From Rhizobium indicum (GTDB lineage Bacteria > Pseudomonadota > Alphaproteobacteria > Rhizobiales > Rhizobiaceae): a stretch of DNA of 64,000 nucleotides. Below are positions 16,928 through 25,616 of this stretch, in pieces (positions within the stretch are counted from its first letter, which is position 1; the number at the start of each line of letters is the position of its first letter). The position numbers and the translations under genes were made by a program. The stretch covers positions 744,001-808,000 of the forward strand of contig NZ_CP054022.1 of assembly GCF_005862305.2 (NCBI RefSeq). Direction: 5' to 3'. The notes below the pieces were generated by a model, which saw only the letters and a program-made list of their open reading frames with translations, did no database searches and was not told the origin of the DNA.

Positions 16928-19065
16928 CTATTCGGCGTCCAGATAGCTGACGTCTTCCTCCGCTTCCTGATTCTGATCGCCGAGATCAGCTTCCTCTGTC
17001 AGAAGGGCCGGAAGATTGCTGTTCTCGGCCTCCGAGTTGCCGTCGTCGCTTGCTTGGTCGACCGCTACCGAGAGGTCATCGGCAGGAACCACATCGACAG
17101 AGGTCCGCAGGGGCTCAGGAAGCCAACCGCTGCCTTTGAGCAGGCGCTCGGCTTCGCGCGCCATATCTTGCTTCTTCAGATGGTCGATGAGTTGAACCGA
17201 CTGTTCACCCTGGCCTCGCGAACCGCCTGTAGGATGTTCGCCTTGGTGACCCGGCCGAGATAGTTGTCGACCGTCGGCACCCAACCGGCCTTGACCATGT
17301 CGAAGCCGATCGAGCGAGCGACCTGTTCTGCATGGACGATCGCACACGTGCGTTTGTTCCACGGCTCGATGACCGCATTGACAGAGAGGGAGGCGCAATG
17401 GGCGAGGAGCACCTGGCGGCTGATCTCGTCGAGCACGACCAGATGGCCCCAGAGATCATCAGGGTTTTTCGGCAGATCCTGACCCCATGCCTCGTGCCGT
17501 TGATCGATCTCCTTGGCCCAGGCCGTATCGCCGAGGCCCTCGGTCTGACTGAACTTGGCGCTCTGCAGCGTCAGTTGCAGGCATGTATCCGAGCCGTATA
17601 GATAGAAGGTCTTCAGGACGAAGGCATGCAGAACCGCCACGAAAGCGATGACTGGATCGCTGGCGAGCGCACTGCGCAGCGCCACCGTCCGAGTTGCCGT
17701 CAGGTCGAGCACCAGGCGATCGGAGAGCGGCCGCAGCGTGTCGTCCTCTTGCTCCACCTGGTCAACCGAGACTGGCTTACCGCTCACCGAGATGCCGCCC
17801 GCCGACGATGATCCAGTGCTTTCGCCGGCAATATCGCCATCTGCCACTTCCGCGTCGTCGCCGTCTGCTTCGATCTGCGGTTCATCCTGCGGTCGGACGA
17901 AGCCACGCTCGATCTTCAGCTCGCCATTGGCGGCAAGTGAGATGAAGGCGCCACCACGGGCGACTTCTTGCCGGTCGAAGATGTAGGGCCGGTCATGGAG
18001 CTGATCGAGCTCGCTTCCAAGTTCCTCGAGCCGGCGCTCGATATCTTCGGAAGGTTCTTCGGCTTTGGCATATTCGGCATCGAGCTTGTCGTACTCGGCT
18101 TTAAGCGCATCCTCGCGGGTAAGTTCCTCCTCGCTGAGCTCCCGCTGTTTGCCATGGAAGCGGCGAAGATCCGATGTGTGGCCAAAGGAGAAGTCGAAAG
18201 CAGCCTCGACCCACTTCCAACCCTCCTCCGTCTTCAGCGCTTCGGCGTCCGCCTTCTGCTTCTCGACAACGAGCTGTTCGAGCAGCGCCGGGTCCTGCAG
18301 CCAGCCGCCGTTGTCCTGTTCGAAGAGGTCACGCATCACGATGCCGCCGGCCGCTTCATAGACATCGACGCCGACATAGACGGCCCGGCGATCAATCGCC
18401 CGGATCGTCGTCTCGGTGAGCAGCCTGCGGATATAATAGGCGTCGCGGACTTGCTGGCGCGAGATCGCATCCCAGACCTGCTCCTGCCGGACATGATCAT
18501 TGGCGATCGAGAAAGCCATGATCTGCTCGAGCCTCATCTCGTCTCCCGCATAGAGGTCGAGCAGTCGCGGCGACACGGAGGCAAGCCGCAGGCGCTGCCG
18601 GACGGTCGCGACCGAGACGAAAAAGCGAGCGGCGATCTCTTCCTCGCCGAGACCCTGTTCGCGGAGTGTCTGGAAGGCGCGATACTGGTCGAGGGGATGA
18701 AGATCAACACGATGGACGTTTTCGGCCAGCGAGTCGTCTTCGGCGGAAGTCTCGTCGTCGCGCTTGACGATGCAGGGAACAAGTTCCGTCTTCGCCATGC
18801 GCTTCTGAGCGACAAGCAATTCGAGGGCGAGATATCGACGGCCGCCGGCTGGAACGTCGAACCTGCCGGTTTCCCTACCCTCGCCGTCGAGGATCGGGCG
18901 GACGCTGAGGCTCTGCAAGAGCTTGCGGTGGGCGATATCTTCGGACAGATTCTCGATGGAAACACCCGCTTTGACGTTGCGGACGTTGCACTGCGAGAGT
19001 TCCAACTTGTCGAAAGAAATGTCTTCCGATCGATTCAGGGTGATCTTCTGAACGGCTTTAGCCAT
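16928..19065 (-). pseudogene. Large ParB-like nuclease-domain protein, one-base frameshift
   Basis: From the ATG at 19065 (AAGGAG upstream) the frame gives 629 residues and stops at 17176. The N-terminal 200 residues are ParB/Srx-like: LSQCNVRNVKAGVSIENLSE, RPIL, AGGRRYLALELLV, SLAENVHRVDLHPLDQYRAF, with a helix-turn-helix. The C-terminus switches frame near 17219: NILQAVREAR should continue GEQSVQLIDHLKKQDMAREA, which is present in the next frame to a stop at 16928. Restoring one G in the GGG run gives one protein of about 712 residues. Such ParB-like proteins accompany DUF932 on plasmids and are distinct from partition ParB. The lost tail is about 100 acidic residues, so the product may still fold. 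Confidence 0.8.
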
Positions 19066-19252
19066 TTCATTACTCCTTGGCGGGCCGGCCGGAGCCTCTC
19101 TCCGAACCTCCTAACCCGTCACGGAATCCCTTCCCGCCTCTCACTCTCTCCCCGCCGCCCCGCAATGCTTGCGCCTACCATCGTTCGCGGACGCTAAGCG
19201 TTCGATTTCGATGGCGGGTTCTTGACATCACTTTTCTTGTGCCAAGGCGCCG

Positions 19253-19933
19253 TCATACGGAGGTCGAGCTGGCAGATGGGATCTCAATGTCGATAAGAAG
19301 CCCTTCGTCCAACCAGGTTTTTTCGAGACGCCCTTTCAGCTGTTTTTCGACCATTGCGCCGACGATCACCGTGCCAAAACCTCGTTTGGCTGAGCTAGGC
19401 GGAATGTCGACGCCCACCTCCTGCCACCGGATATTAAAGCCGGCTCCCGACGGTCTAGGCTCCCAACTGATTGAAAGCCTGCCTTGCGCAGCGGCAAGCG
19501 CCCCGTGTTGGGCTGCGTTGACGGCGAGCTCATGGAGCACGAGCGCAAGGGGCTGGACGACCGGTGCAGGCATTTTGATATCCGGCCCGCTAAAAAAAGC
19601 GCGGGTGGCGGCGAACGGCGTCACCTGTTGGCGAACGAGTTCCTCAAGAGAAATGCTTGTCCATCCTCGTGCAGCAAGCAAGGTATGGGCACGGGCGAGC
19701 GCCTGCACGCGGTGTTGAATAGCGGCGGCATAAAGGGTGGGATCATCGGCGTTGCTCAAGCGGACGATGCTGTCGACGATCGCCAGAACATTCTTGGATC
19801 GGTGGTCGACTTCCATGAGTAGGCGATGCTCGGAGGCCTCCAGTGCCTCGATCCGCCGATCGAAACGCGGCTTTTTACCCTCAACTGTTGCCCAGCAAGC
19901 GAGGTGAGGCAGGCGACCGCTCACCGGCAACAT
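19253..19933 (-). CDS. Short HWE-family sensor histidine kinase
   Basis: About 226 residues from the ATG at 19933. The H-box is VDHRSKNVLAIVDSIVRLS, the N-box ALVLHELAVNAAQHGAL, and the WxE motif is in LSISWEPRPSGAG; these define the HWE/HisKA_2 type. There is no sensor or membrane domain, so it is cytosolic and needs a partner for input. A longer upstream frame only shadows the HlyD gene. It starts 20 bases after the HlyD stop, the last gene of the secretion run. No ribosome site stands out, so the start is uncertain. Role inferred: stress or secretion signalling, possibly through a PhyR-type regulator. Confidence 0.8.
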   Translation of the reverse strand: MLPVSGRLPHLACWATVEGKKPRFDRRIEALEASEHRLLMEVDHRSKNVLAIVDSIVRLSNADDPTLYAAAIQHRVQALARAHTLLAARGWTSISLEELVRQQVTPFAATRAFFSGPDIKMPAPVVQPLALVLHELAVNAAQHGALAAAQGRLSISWEPRPSGAGFNIRWQEVGVDIPPSSAKRGFGTVIVGAMVEKQLKGRLEKTWLDEGLLIDIEIPSASSTSV

Positions 19934-19952
19934 CGCTGCGGAGCGCGTGCAG

Positions 19953-21323
19953 TTATTCTTCTCGGAATGCGCGATTGAACTGATCGGTGAGCGGTTTGGC
20001 AAAAAATGACATCGCGGTTCGCTCTTCGGTGGAGACAAAGACTTCCACCGGCATTCCGGGCAGAAGCCTATTGGGGCCAAGTCTTGCAAGCTCGGCGGGG
20101 GGCACCGCGACATCGGCCAGGTAGAATATTTGCCCTGTCGCAGGATCGGTGCTGGTGGCCGCTGAGACGTAGGCGATGCTGCCGTGAAGCTCCGGCGTTG
20201 CACGTTGGTTGAAGGCAGAGAACCGCATTCTTGCATCCTGCCCGACAAATACTTGATCGATGTCGGTTGGTGACAGTCTGGCCTGAATCTTAAGTGCGGC
20301 GTCATTCGGCACCAGCGTCACCAGCTTTTCGGCCGGTGTGATGACGCCGCCGATCGTGTGAACAAAGAGCTCGTTCACCGTTCCCGACAATGGAGCCCTG
20401 ATATCGGTGCGCGACAGGCGATCTTCGACCGCGATACGCCGTTCCGTCAACTCGGAGATTTTCGGTTCTATGATGCTCAGTTCGCGTTGCGCCTCCGTAC
20501 GTGCCGCCTCATCGATGGCGATGATCTGAACCTGGATTTCGCTCATTCGTGCTCTCGAGCGCGCAATATTGGCCTGAACTTCGCCGTTCTCGCCCGTCAG
20601 CTTCGTCAGTTCGCGATCGATAAAATATTTGCGTGACGTGTCGATGAGCTTCTTGTCGGCCAGACCCTTGATCTTAACGTGTTCGATCCGCACGAGTTCG
20701 AGTTCGTCGGTTTTTGCCTCATGCTGGGCAATGAGGCCCTTCAGCTCTTCTTCGAGCTGCGATATTCCGTATTGCAGCTGCTGCTTTTGATTTTGTCGAT
20801 TGCGCCGGTTTCCATCGAACAGACGGCGCTCGCCGGAGGAGACAAGAGGAAATTCGGAAAGGGTTGCGGCGAACTCTGGCGCGAAGGCGATTTCGCCCTG
20901 GTTGTCGCGTTCGGCGATCAACCGCGCCTGCCGCGCCGTCAGCTCGACGAGTTGCGCCCTGACAATGGAAAGTTCGGCACGAGTCTGGGCGTCGTCGAGG
21001 CGTAGCATGATCTGCCCCTTCGACACGAAATCACCTTCCTTGATCGCGATTTCACTGACAATGCCGCCGTCGCGATGCTGAATTGATTTCAGATTGCGAT
21101 CAACCTTGATGATGCCTGGTGCGATGATGGCGCCCTGCAGTTGGGTCGTCGCCGCCCATCCGCCTGCGCCAGCAAAGAGCAGCAGTCCTAGAGTTACTCC
21201 GGCGAGAACGCGCGATGCCACCGGAAACGTATTGTTCGTATCAGGTGCGAGCGGAGGCGGTGCTTTCGTCTGGGTATGGAACACTTCTTTTCTCCCGAGC
21301 CGTTTTTCATGCATTCTCGACAA
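19953..21323 (-). CDS. Type I secretion periplasmic adaptor (HlyD/PrtE family)
   Basis: A 456-residue membrane fusion protein. One N-terminal membrane segment (VLAGVTLGLLLFAGAGGWAA, about residues 39-58) is followed by a biotinyl-lipoyl-like half (GIIKVDRNLKSIQHRDGGIV), long coiled coils (about 130-290), the second lipoyl half (TDIRAPLSGTVNELFVHTIG) and the conserved end RLLPGMPVEVFV. It joins the ABC exporter to an outer-membrane TolC, which is not encoded here. Its start overlaps the RTX gene end by 17 bases, so translation is coupled. Confidence 0.93.
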   Translation of the reverse strand: MSRMHEKRLGRKEVFHTQTKAPPPLAPDTNNTFPVASRVLAGVTLGLLLFAGAGGWAATTQLQGAIIAPGIIKVDRNLKSIQHRDGGIVSEIAIKEGDFVSKGQIMLRLDDAQTRAELSIVRAQLVELTARQARLIAERDNQGEIAFAPEFAATLSEFPLVSSGERRLFDGNRRNRQNQKQQLQYGISQLEEELKGLIAQHEAKTDELELVRIEHVKIKGLADKKLIDTSRKYFIDRELTKLTGENGEVQANIARSRARMSEIQVQIIAIDEAARTEAQRELSIIEPKISELTERRIAVEDRLSRTDIRAPLSGTVNELFVHTIGGVITPAEKLVTLVPNDAALKIQARLSPTDIDQVFVGQDARMRFSAFNQRATPELHGSIAYVSAATSTDPATGQIFYLADVAVPPAELARLGPNRLLPGMPVEVFVSTEERTAMSFFAKPLTDQFNRAFREE

Positions 21324-23784
21324 TCACGAGCAAGTGGTGGCCCGTAAGATTGATCGTCATTTCGTAATGCTGATCCTTGTCCATATCGACTTCGATGAAG
21401 GTCTGGCTCAATTCGTCCGTTACCTCATGGCGAACCCGGATCGGCAGGGCTTCTGCAGCAGCCTTTTCGCCATAAATATTCTCGAAACGTTCCTCCAGGC
21501 CGTCCATGACCTCCTCGAAGATCTTGTACTTCGATACATCGATGCGGTCTCCCACCATGAAATCCAGGATCTGATGAACGAGATCGGCGCTGCTTTCGCC
21601 GGCCGGCACGCTGAACTCGAACGTGTCATCGCCAGTTCCGCCTTCGATGAGAACGGCCGCCGACCCGACGCGGACGACGTCATTGCCTGCGCCGCCCACG
21701 ACCTTTTCGAATCCGTCGATGAGATCTTGCCCGACATCAAAACCGGTGGCGGTGCCGGTATTCAGGTCGATGAGCACGCCGTGTGCGGCCTGCGAATAGT
21801 CGATCGTGTCGAGACCTTCCTCACCTCGGTAGTCGTCATCCGACGCATCGGCAGCCGCCACCACGACATCATCACCGTCGCCGGCAGAGAGGCAATCGAC
21901 GTCTTCATCGTCGCGCAATATGTCGTCGCCTTCGCCGGTTTTGATGACTTCGAACCTGCTTATGCTGTCGTTGCCAATTTCGGCCCCGCTTGCATTTGCG
22001 GCGACGAGATCAACGACAATCGACAGGACGGCTGCAGAATAATCGAGGGTGTCGATGCCGTTTCCACCATCGTAACTGTCTGCCGCCCCATCAGCGTCAC
22101 CGACAACGATATCATCCCCGTCACCACCTTCGACGAGGTCCGTGCCGGCGCCGCCGCGGAGATGATCGTTTCCCTTGTTGCCGTGTATTTCCTCGGCCTC
22201 TGCACTGCCCGTGACTGAATCATCGCTGGAACCGGCGCGCACGATTTCGAAATTCGAGATTGTATCGTTGCAAATCTCGGCGCCGGAGGCTGTACCGTTT
22301 GCCAGATTGATCTCTACCGCCTCGGCGAGCGCTGAATAATCGAGCACATCAATACCCGATCCACCGTCATAACCGTCGTTTGCCCGATCAGCATTGCCGA
22401 TAATCGCGTCATCGCCTGAGCCTCCCTTGACCGTGTCGCGATCGTCACCGCCGCTTAACACGTCGTCGCCGGCGCCGCCGTCGAGGCTGTCGGTGCCCTT
22501 GTGCCCGAGTAGGATATCCCTACCGTCTCCGCCGTCGAGCCTGTCGTTGCCACCTTCGCCATCGATGACGTCATTGTCGGCATCGCCAGTCAAGATGTCG
22601 TGGCCGTCACCTCCGAGCAGCATATCGTTGCCGGCACCGCCGCTGAGCACATCATCGCCAGCGTCGCCAAAGATGCTGTCTCTGCCCTCCTCGCCATACA
22701 AGCGGTCGTTGCCTGCACCTCCCCAGATCTGATCGTCGCCCAATCCGGCAAGAACAACGTCATCGCCGTCACCCGCGAAAACAATATCGTTCCCGCTGCC
22801 GGCCACGATGTTGTCGTTTCCATCGCCGCCGCTCACAGTGTCGCTACCGTCCCTGGCGTCAATGTTGTCATTGCCGGCCAGTCCACCGATGTCGTCGCCG
22901 CAACTGCTGCCAACAAGCAGGTCGTCGCCAGCCGTTCCGAGAATAGGCGGCGGCTTGACGACGGAGAACTGGGCGGTCTGCGACACCGAGACCTTGCCGT
23001 CGCTGATCTGGTAGGTGATGGTCACCGGGCCGAGCATGGCGGCATCATATGTCCAGCCGCCGGCTGTCTGCACCAGTCGGCCCGAAGATACGCTGATGTC
23101 CTTGATCGACATCGCGTCGCCGTCCGGATCCACGCTGCCTCGCAGAAGATCGACCAGACCGATCAACGCACCTGCGCAACCGGAAACATCCGCGAGCGTG
23201 ACCGGACCGCTGACGCGAGGCGCACGGTTGGCAGCCTTTTCGGTTGCGGGTTGGGCATTGGAAGGACGGGCTTTATCTCCGCTGGACGGAGGAGGTCTCA
23301 CAACCGAAAGTGCTTGCTTCGGAGCCGTCCAGACATTGTCGTTCGATGCATGGAATGAAACAGAGATCCCGTTGAACGTTTTCAGCAGCGCCAAACTTGG
23401 CAAGTTGATCCGGTTGAATTCTATAGGCAGGGATTCCGTCAGAGGGTAACTCACGGCATTTTTATGGTTGGAGAGTGGAATAACCACCGCCTTCCTTGCC
23501 GCTGGTGCCCGTTCATCCGCCTCGTCCTGCGGCTGAACCGTGGAGCCGGTCGTGCTGGTGTCGATTACCGGCGCGGCGTCAGGAAGGTCGTCGGCCGGTT
23601 GCTGTTCTGCATCCGGGGCCTCTTGCCGGCTTGACAGAGCACTTTTCAGATAGAGCGCGAATCCCGTCAAAAGGAGCGAAAAAAACAGCGGGACCCTTAA
23701 ATGTTTGTCCTCGGACTTGAGCACATACCGGTCGTGCGGATCGTCTTCTATCTTGGCGGATTTTGTTCCCTTTACCTCGATCAT
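21307..23784 (-). CDS. RTX calcium-binding protein with N-terminal membrane anchor
   Basis: 825 residues. Residues 31-50 (VPLFFSLLLTGFALYLKSAL) form a membrane segment after a charged 30-residue cytosolic end, followed by a Pro/Ala/Asp-rich linker. A cadherin-like domain lies around 190-280 (SVDPDGDAMSIKDISVSSG). RTX nonapeptides (GGxGxDxxx) run from about 285 to 730. The end (YEMTINLTGHHLLVIVENA) resembles the end of the large peroxidase and is a likely type I secretion signal. Position inside the transporter operon, overlapping both neighbours, suggests a second substrate or an anchored accessory of the exporter. An N-terminal anchor is unusual for a type I substrate. Confidence 0.85.
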   Translation of the reverse strand: MIEVKGTKSAKIEDDPHDRYVLKSEDKHLRVPLFFSLLLTGFALYLKSALSSRQEAPDAEQQPADDLPDAAPVIDTSTTGSTVQPQDEADERAPAARKAVVIPLSNHKNAVSYPLTESLPIEFNRINLPSLALLKTFNGISVSFHASNDNVWTAPKQALSVVRPPPSSGDKARPSNAQPATEKAANRAPRVSGPVTLADVSGCAGALIGLVDLLRGSVDPDGDAMSIKDISVSSGRLVQTAGGWTYDAAMLGPVTITYQISDGKVSVSQTAQFSVVKPPPILGTAGDDLLVGSSCGDDIGGLAGNDNIDARDGSDTVSGGDGNDNIVAGSGNDIVFAGDGDDVVLAGLGDDQIWGGAGNDRLYGEEGRDSIFGDAGDDVLSGGAGNDMLLGGDGHDILTGDADNDVIDGEGGNDRLDGGDGRDILLGHKGTDSLDGGAGDDVLSGGDDRDTVKGGSGDDAIIGNADRANDGYDGGSGIDVLDYSALAEAVEINLANGTASGAEICNDTISNFEIVRAGSSDDSVTGSAEAEEIHGNKGNDHLRGGAGTDLVEGGDGDDIVVGDADGAADSYDGGNGIDTLDYSAAVLSIVVDLVAANASGAEIGNDSISRFEVIKTGEGDDILRDDEDVDCLSAGDGDDVVVAAADASDDDYRGEEGLDTIDYSQAAHGVLIDLNTGTATGFDVGQDLIDGFEKVVGGAGNDVVRVGSAAVLIEGGTGDDTFEFSVPAGESSADLVHQILDFMVGDRIDVSKYKIFEEVMDGLEERFENIYGEKAAAEALPIRVRHEVTDELSQTFIEVDMDKDQHYEMTINLTGHHLLVIVENA

Positions 23785-25556
23785 TCCGACATCCTCGCTG
23801 TGATGCGTGACCCGACCTGAGTCGCGCCCGCGGGTCTGCTGAAGGTTTCTGTCGCCGATGGCTTGAGGATTTCGTCCTTCGGACCGAACGCCACCATCTT
23901 TCCGTTCTGGATAACAGCAACCGTATCGACCGCCGTGAGAGCGCTGGGTCGATGGGCGATCACGATCGCGATGCCGCCGCGGGCGCGGACCGCCTTGATC
24001 GCCTGGGTGAGTGCCATCTCCCCCTCCCCATCGAGGTTCGAATTGGGTTCGTCCATGACGACGATGAAGGGATTGCGATAAAGTGCCCTTGCAAGGCCGA
24101 TGCGCTGCCGCTGCCCGGCCGAAAGCGAAACGCCTTGAGGACCCAAAGCTGTGCGATAGCCGTCTGGCATTCGCACGATCATCTCATGAATGCCTGTCGT
24201 TTGGGCCGCGTCGACAATAGCACGGGCGTCGACCTCTGGTTCCAGCCGGGATATGTTTTCTTCGATCGTCGCATCGAGCAGCGCCACATCCTGCGGCAGA
24301 TATCCCACATGTTGACCGAGATCGGCGTCCGACCACTGCGTGAGTTCAGCATCGTCAAGCCTGACGCTACCGCGAAGGGTCGGCCAGATGCCGGTCAGCG
24401 CGCGTGCGAGCGTCGTCTTGCCGCCGCCGCTTGGCCCTATGATACCGAGCGCCTGTCCCGCAGCGATCTCGAAACTGACTTCACTGAGCAGGACCCTTCC
24501 AGAGCCGGGAGCAGCCACGGTCATCTTCTCCACCTTCAGCGAGTGGGCAGGTGCAGGCAGTGTCATCGGAGGTGTGGTTCCCGTCAGTGCTATGACCGTC
24601 TCCTTCAGCCGAATGAACGCGGTGCGGGCAGCAACAAAACTCTTCCAATTTCCAATGGCGAGATCGACGGGAGCAAGCGCGCGCGCCGAGGCAACCGAAG
24701 CGGCGATGATTGCGCCAGCCGATAGCTCGCCCTGGATCGTCAGCCAGGCACCGAGACCGAGAACGGCCGACTGCAGGATCATTCGCAGCACACGGGATAT
24801 GGCCCCAAATGTGCCGCTGATGTCATTCGTGCGGGTCTGTAGCTCGAGATGATCCTGATTGGCGCGGTTGAAACGATCCACCGCTCGTCCCGCAAATCCC
24901 ATGGCCTTCAGGATGTCGGCGTTGCGGGCATTGGAATCGGCGATCGCATTGCGCTCTATTCCCGACCTGTGTGTGGCGCTTGCAAGCCGACGGGTCATGA
25001 GTTCCGTCGCGATCGTCAGCATGGAAAGGACGAAGGCGCCGGCGAAGGTGAGCGCACCCAGGTAGGGGTGAAGCATGTAGACGAAGATCAGATAGAGGGG
25101 TACCCAAGGAAGGTCGAATAGGGCGACTGGGCCTTGGCCACCGAGGAAAGCCCGAACCGTATCGACATCGCGCCCGCGCTCCAGAGCTTCTGCTGTCGAA
25201 AAACCGAAACGCGGCATGTCGATTGCCACTTGATGCGCCATGGGAGCGATGCGGCTGTCGAGCCGAGCGCCCATGCGAACCAGGATCTGCGATCGGATGA
25301 TGTCGAAGAATCCTTGAAACAGATAGAGGCCGATCGCCAGTGCCGAAAGTCCAAGCAGTGTGGGAACGCTGCCGCTGGTCAACGCACGATCGTAAATCTG
25401 CAGCATGTAGAAGGAACCGGTCAGCGCGAGAACATTGATGACGCCGGACGTGATGAAGAGGAATACGAATATTCCCCGAAGTCCTTGTGTCAGTTTCTCG
25501 ACCTGTTTGCGCTTGTTGCCGGTCAACGGAGTCTTGGGACGCATGTCGTTCACCAT
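23781..25556 (-). CDS. Type I secretion permease/ATPase (PrtD/HlyB-like, no C39 domain)
   Basis: About 591 residues. A membrane domain with several hydrophobic helices (GIFVFLFITSGVINVLALTG onward) is followed by the nucleotide-binding domain: Walker A GPSGGGKTT near residue 370, Q-loop GYLPQDVALLDATIEENI, signature LSAGQRQRIGLARALY, Walker B FIVVMDEPNSNLD. It powers export of RTX proteins with HlyD and TolC. No strong ribosome site marks the start; ATG at 25556 or 25544 (MRPKTPLTGN) fit, while the longer frame would run through a hairpin. Its stop overlaps the RTX start by 4 bases. Confidence 0.92.
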   Translation of the reverse strand: MVNDMRPKTPLTGNKRKQVEKLTQGLRGIFVFLFITSGVINVLALTGSFYMLQIYDRALTSGSVPTLLGLSALAIGLYLFQGFFDIIRSQILVRMGARLDSRIAPMAHQVAIDMPRFGFSTAEALERGRDVDTVRAFLGGQGPVALFDLPWVPLYLIFVYMLHPYLGALTFAGAFVLSMLTIATELMTRRLASATHRSGIERNAIADSNARNADILKAMGFAGRAVDRFNRANQDHLELQTRTNDISGTFGAISRVLRMILQSAVLGLGAWLTIQGELSAGAIIAASVASARALAPVDLAIGNWKSFVAARTAFIRLKETVIALTGTTPPMTLPAPAHSLKVEKMTVAAPGSGRVLLSEVSFEIAAGQALGIIGPSGGGKTTLARALTGIWPTLRGSVRLDDAELTQWSDADLGQHVGYLPQDVALLDATIEENISRLEPEVDARAIVDAAQTTGIHEMIVRMPDGYRTALGPQGVSLSAGQRQRIGLARALYRNPFIVVMDEPNSNLDGEGEMALTQAIKAVRARGGIAIVIAHRPSALTAVDTVAVIQNGKMVAFGPKDEILKPSATETFSRPAGATQVGSRITARMSE

Positions 25557-25575
25557 TTCTTGCTGATGTTGGCGC

Positions 25576-25608
25576 ATGCAGCGCTCCGGCAAAGCCGGAA
25601 CGCTGCAT
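25576..25608 (-). terminator. Hairpin between peroxidase and exporter genes
   Basis: Arms of 15 bases (25576-25590 and 25594-25608) pair around a 3-base loop with a single G-U type position in the minus-strand RNA. It begins 9 bases past the peroxidase stop and ends about 20 bases before the exporter start. No T run follows, so it is more likely a partial attenuator or mRNA-stabilising end than a full stop. Confidence 0.65.
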
Positions 25609-25616
25609 CTCACGGA

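Noticed and set aside
17968..19197. Plus-strand frame of 409 codons
   Set aside because: Antisense to the ParB-like gene, with no family resemblance or ribosome site.
19934..20305. N-terminal extension of the short HWE kinase
   Set aside because: The extra codons lie inside the HlyD gene in another frame and show no domain; the kinase most likely starts at 19933.
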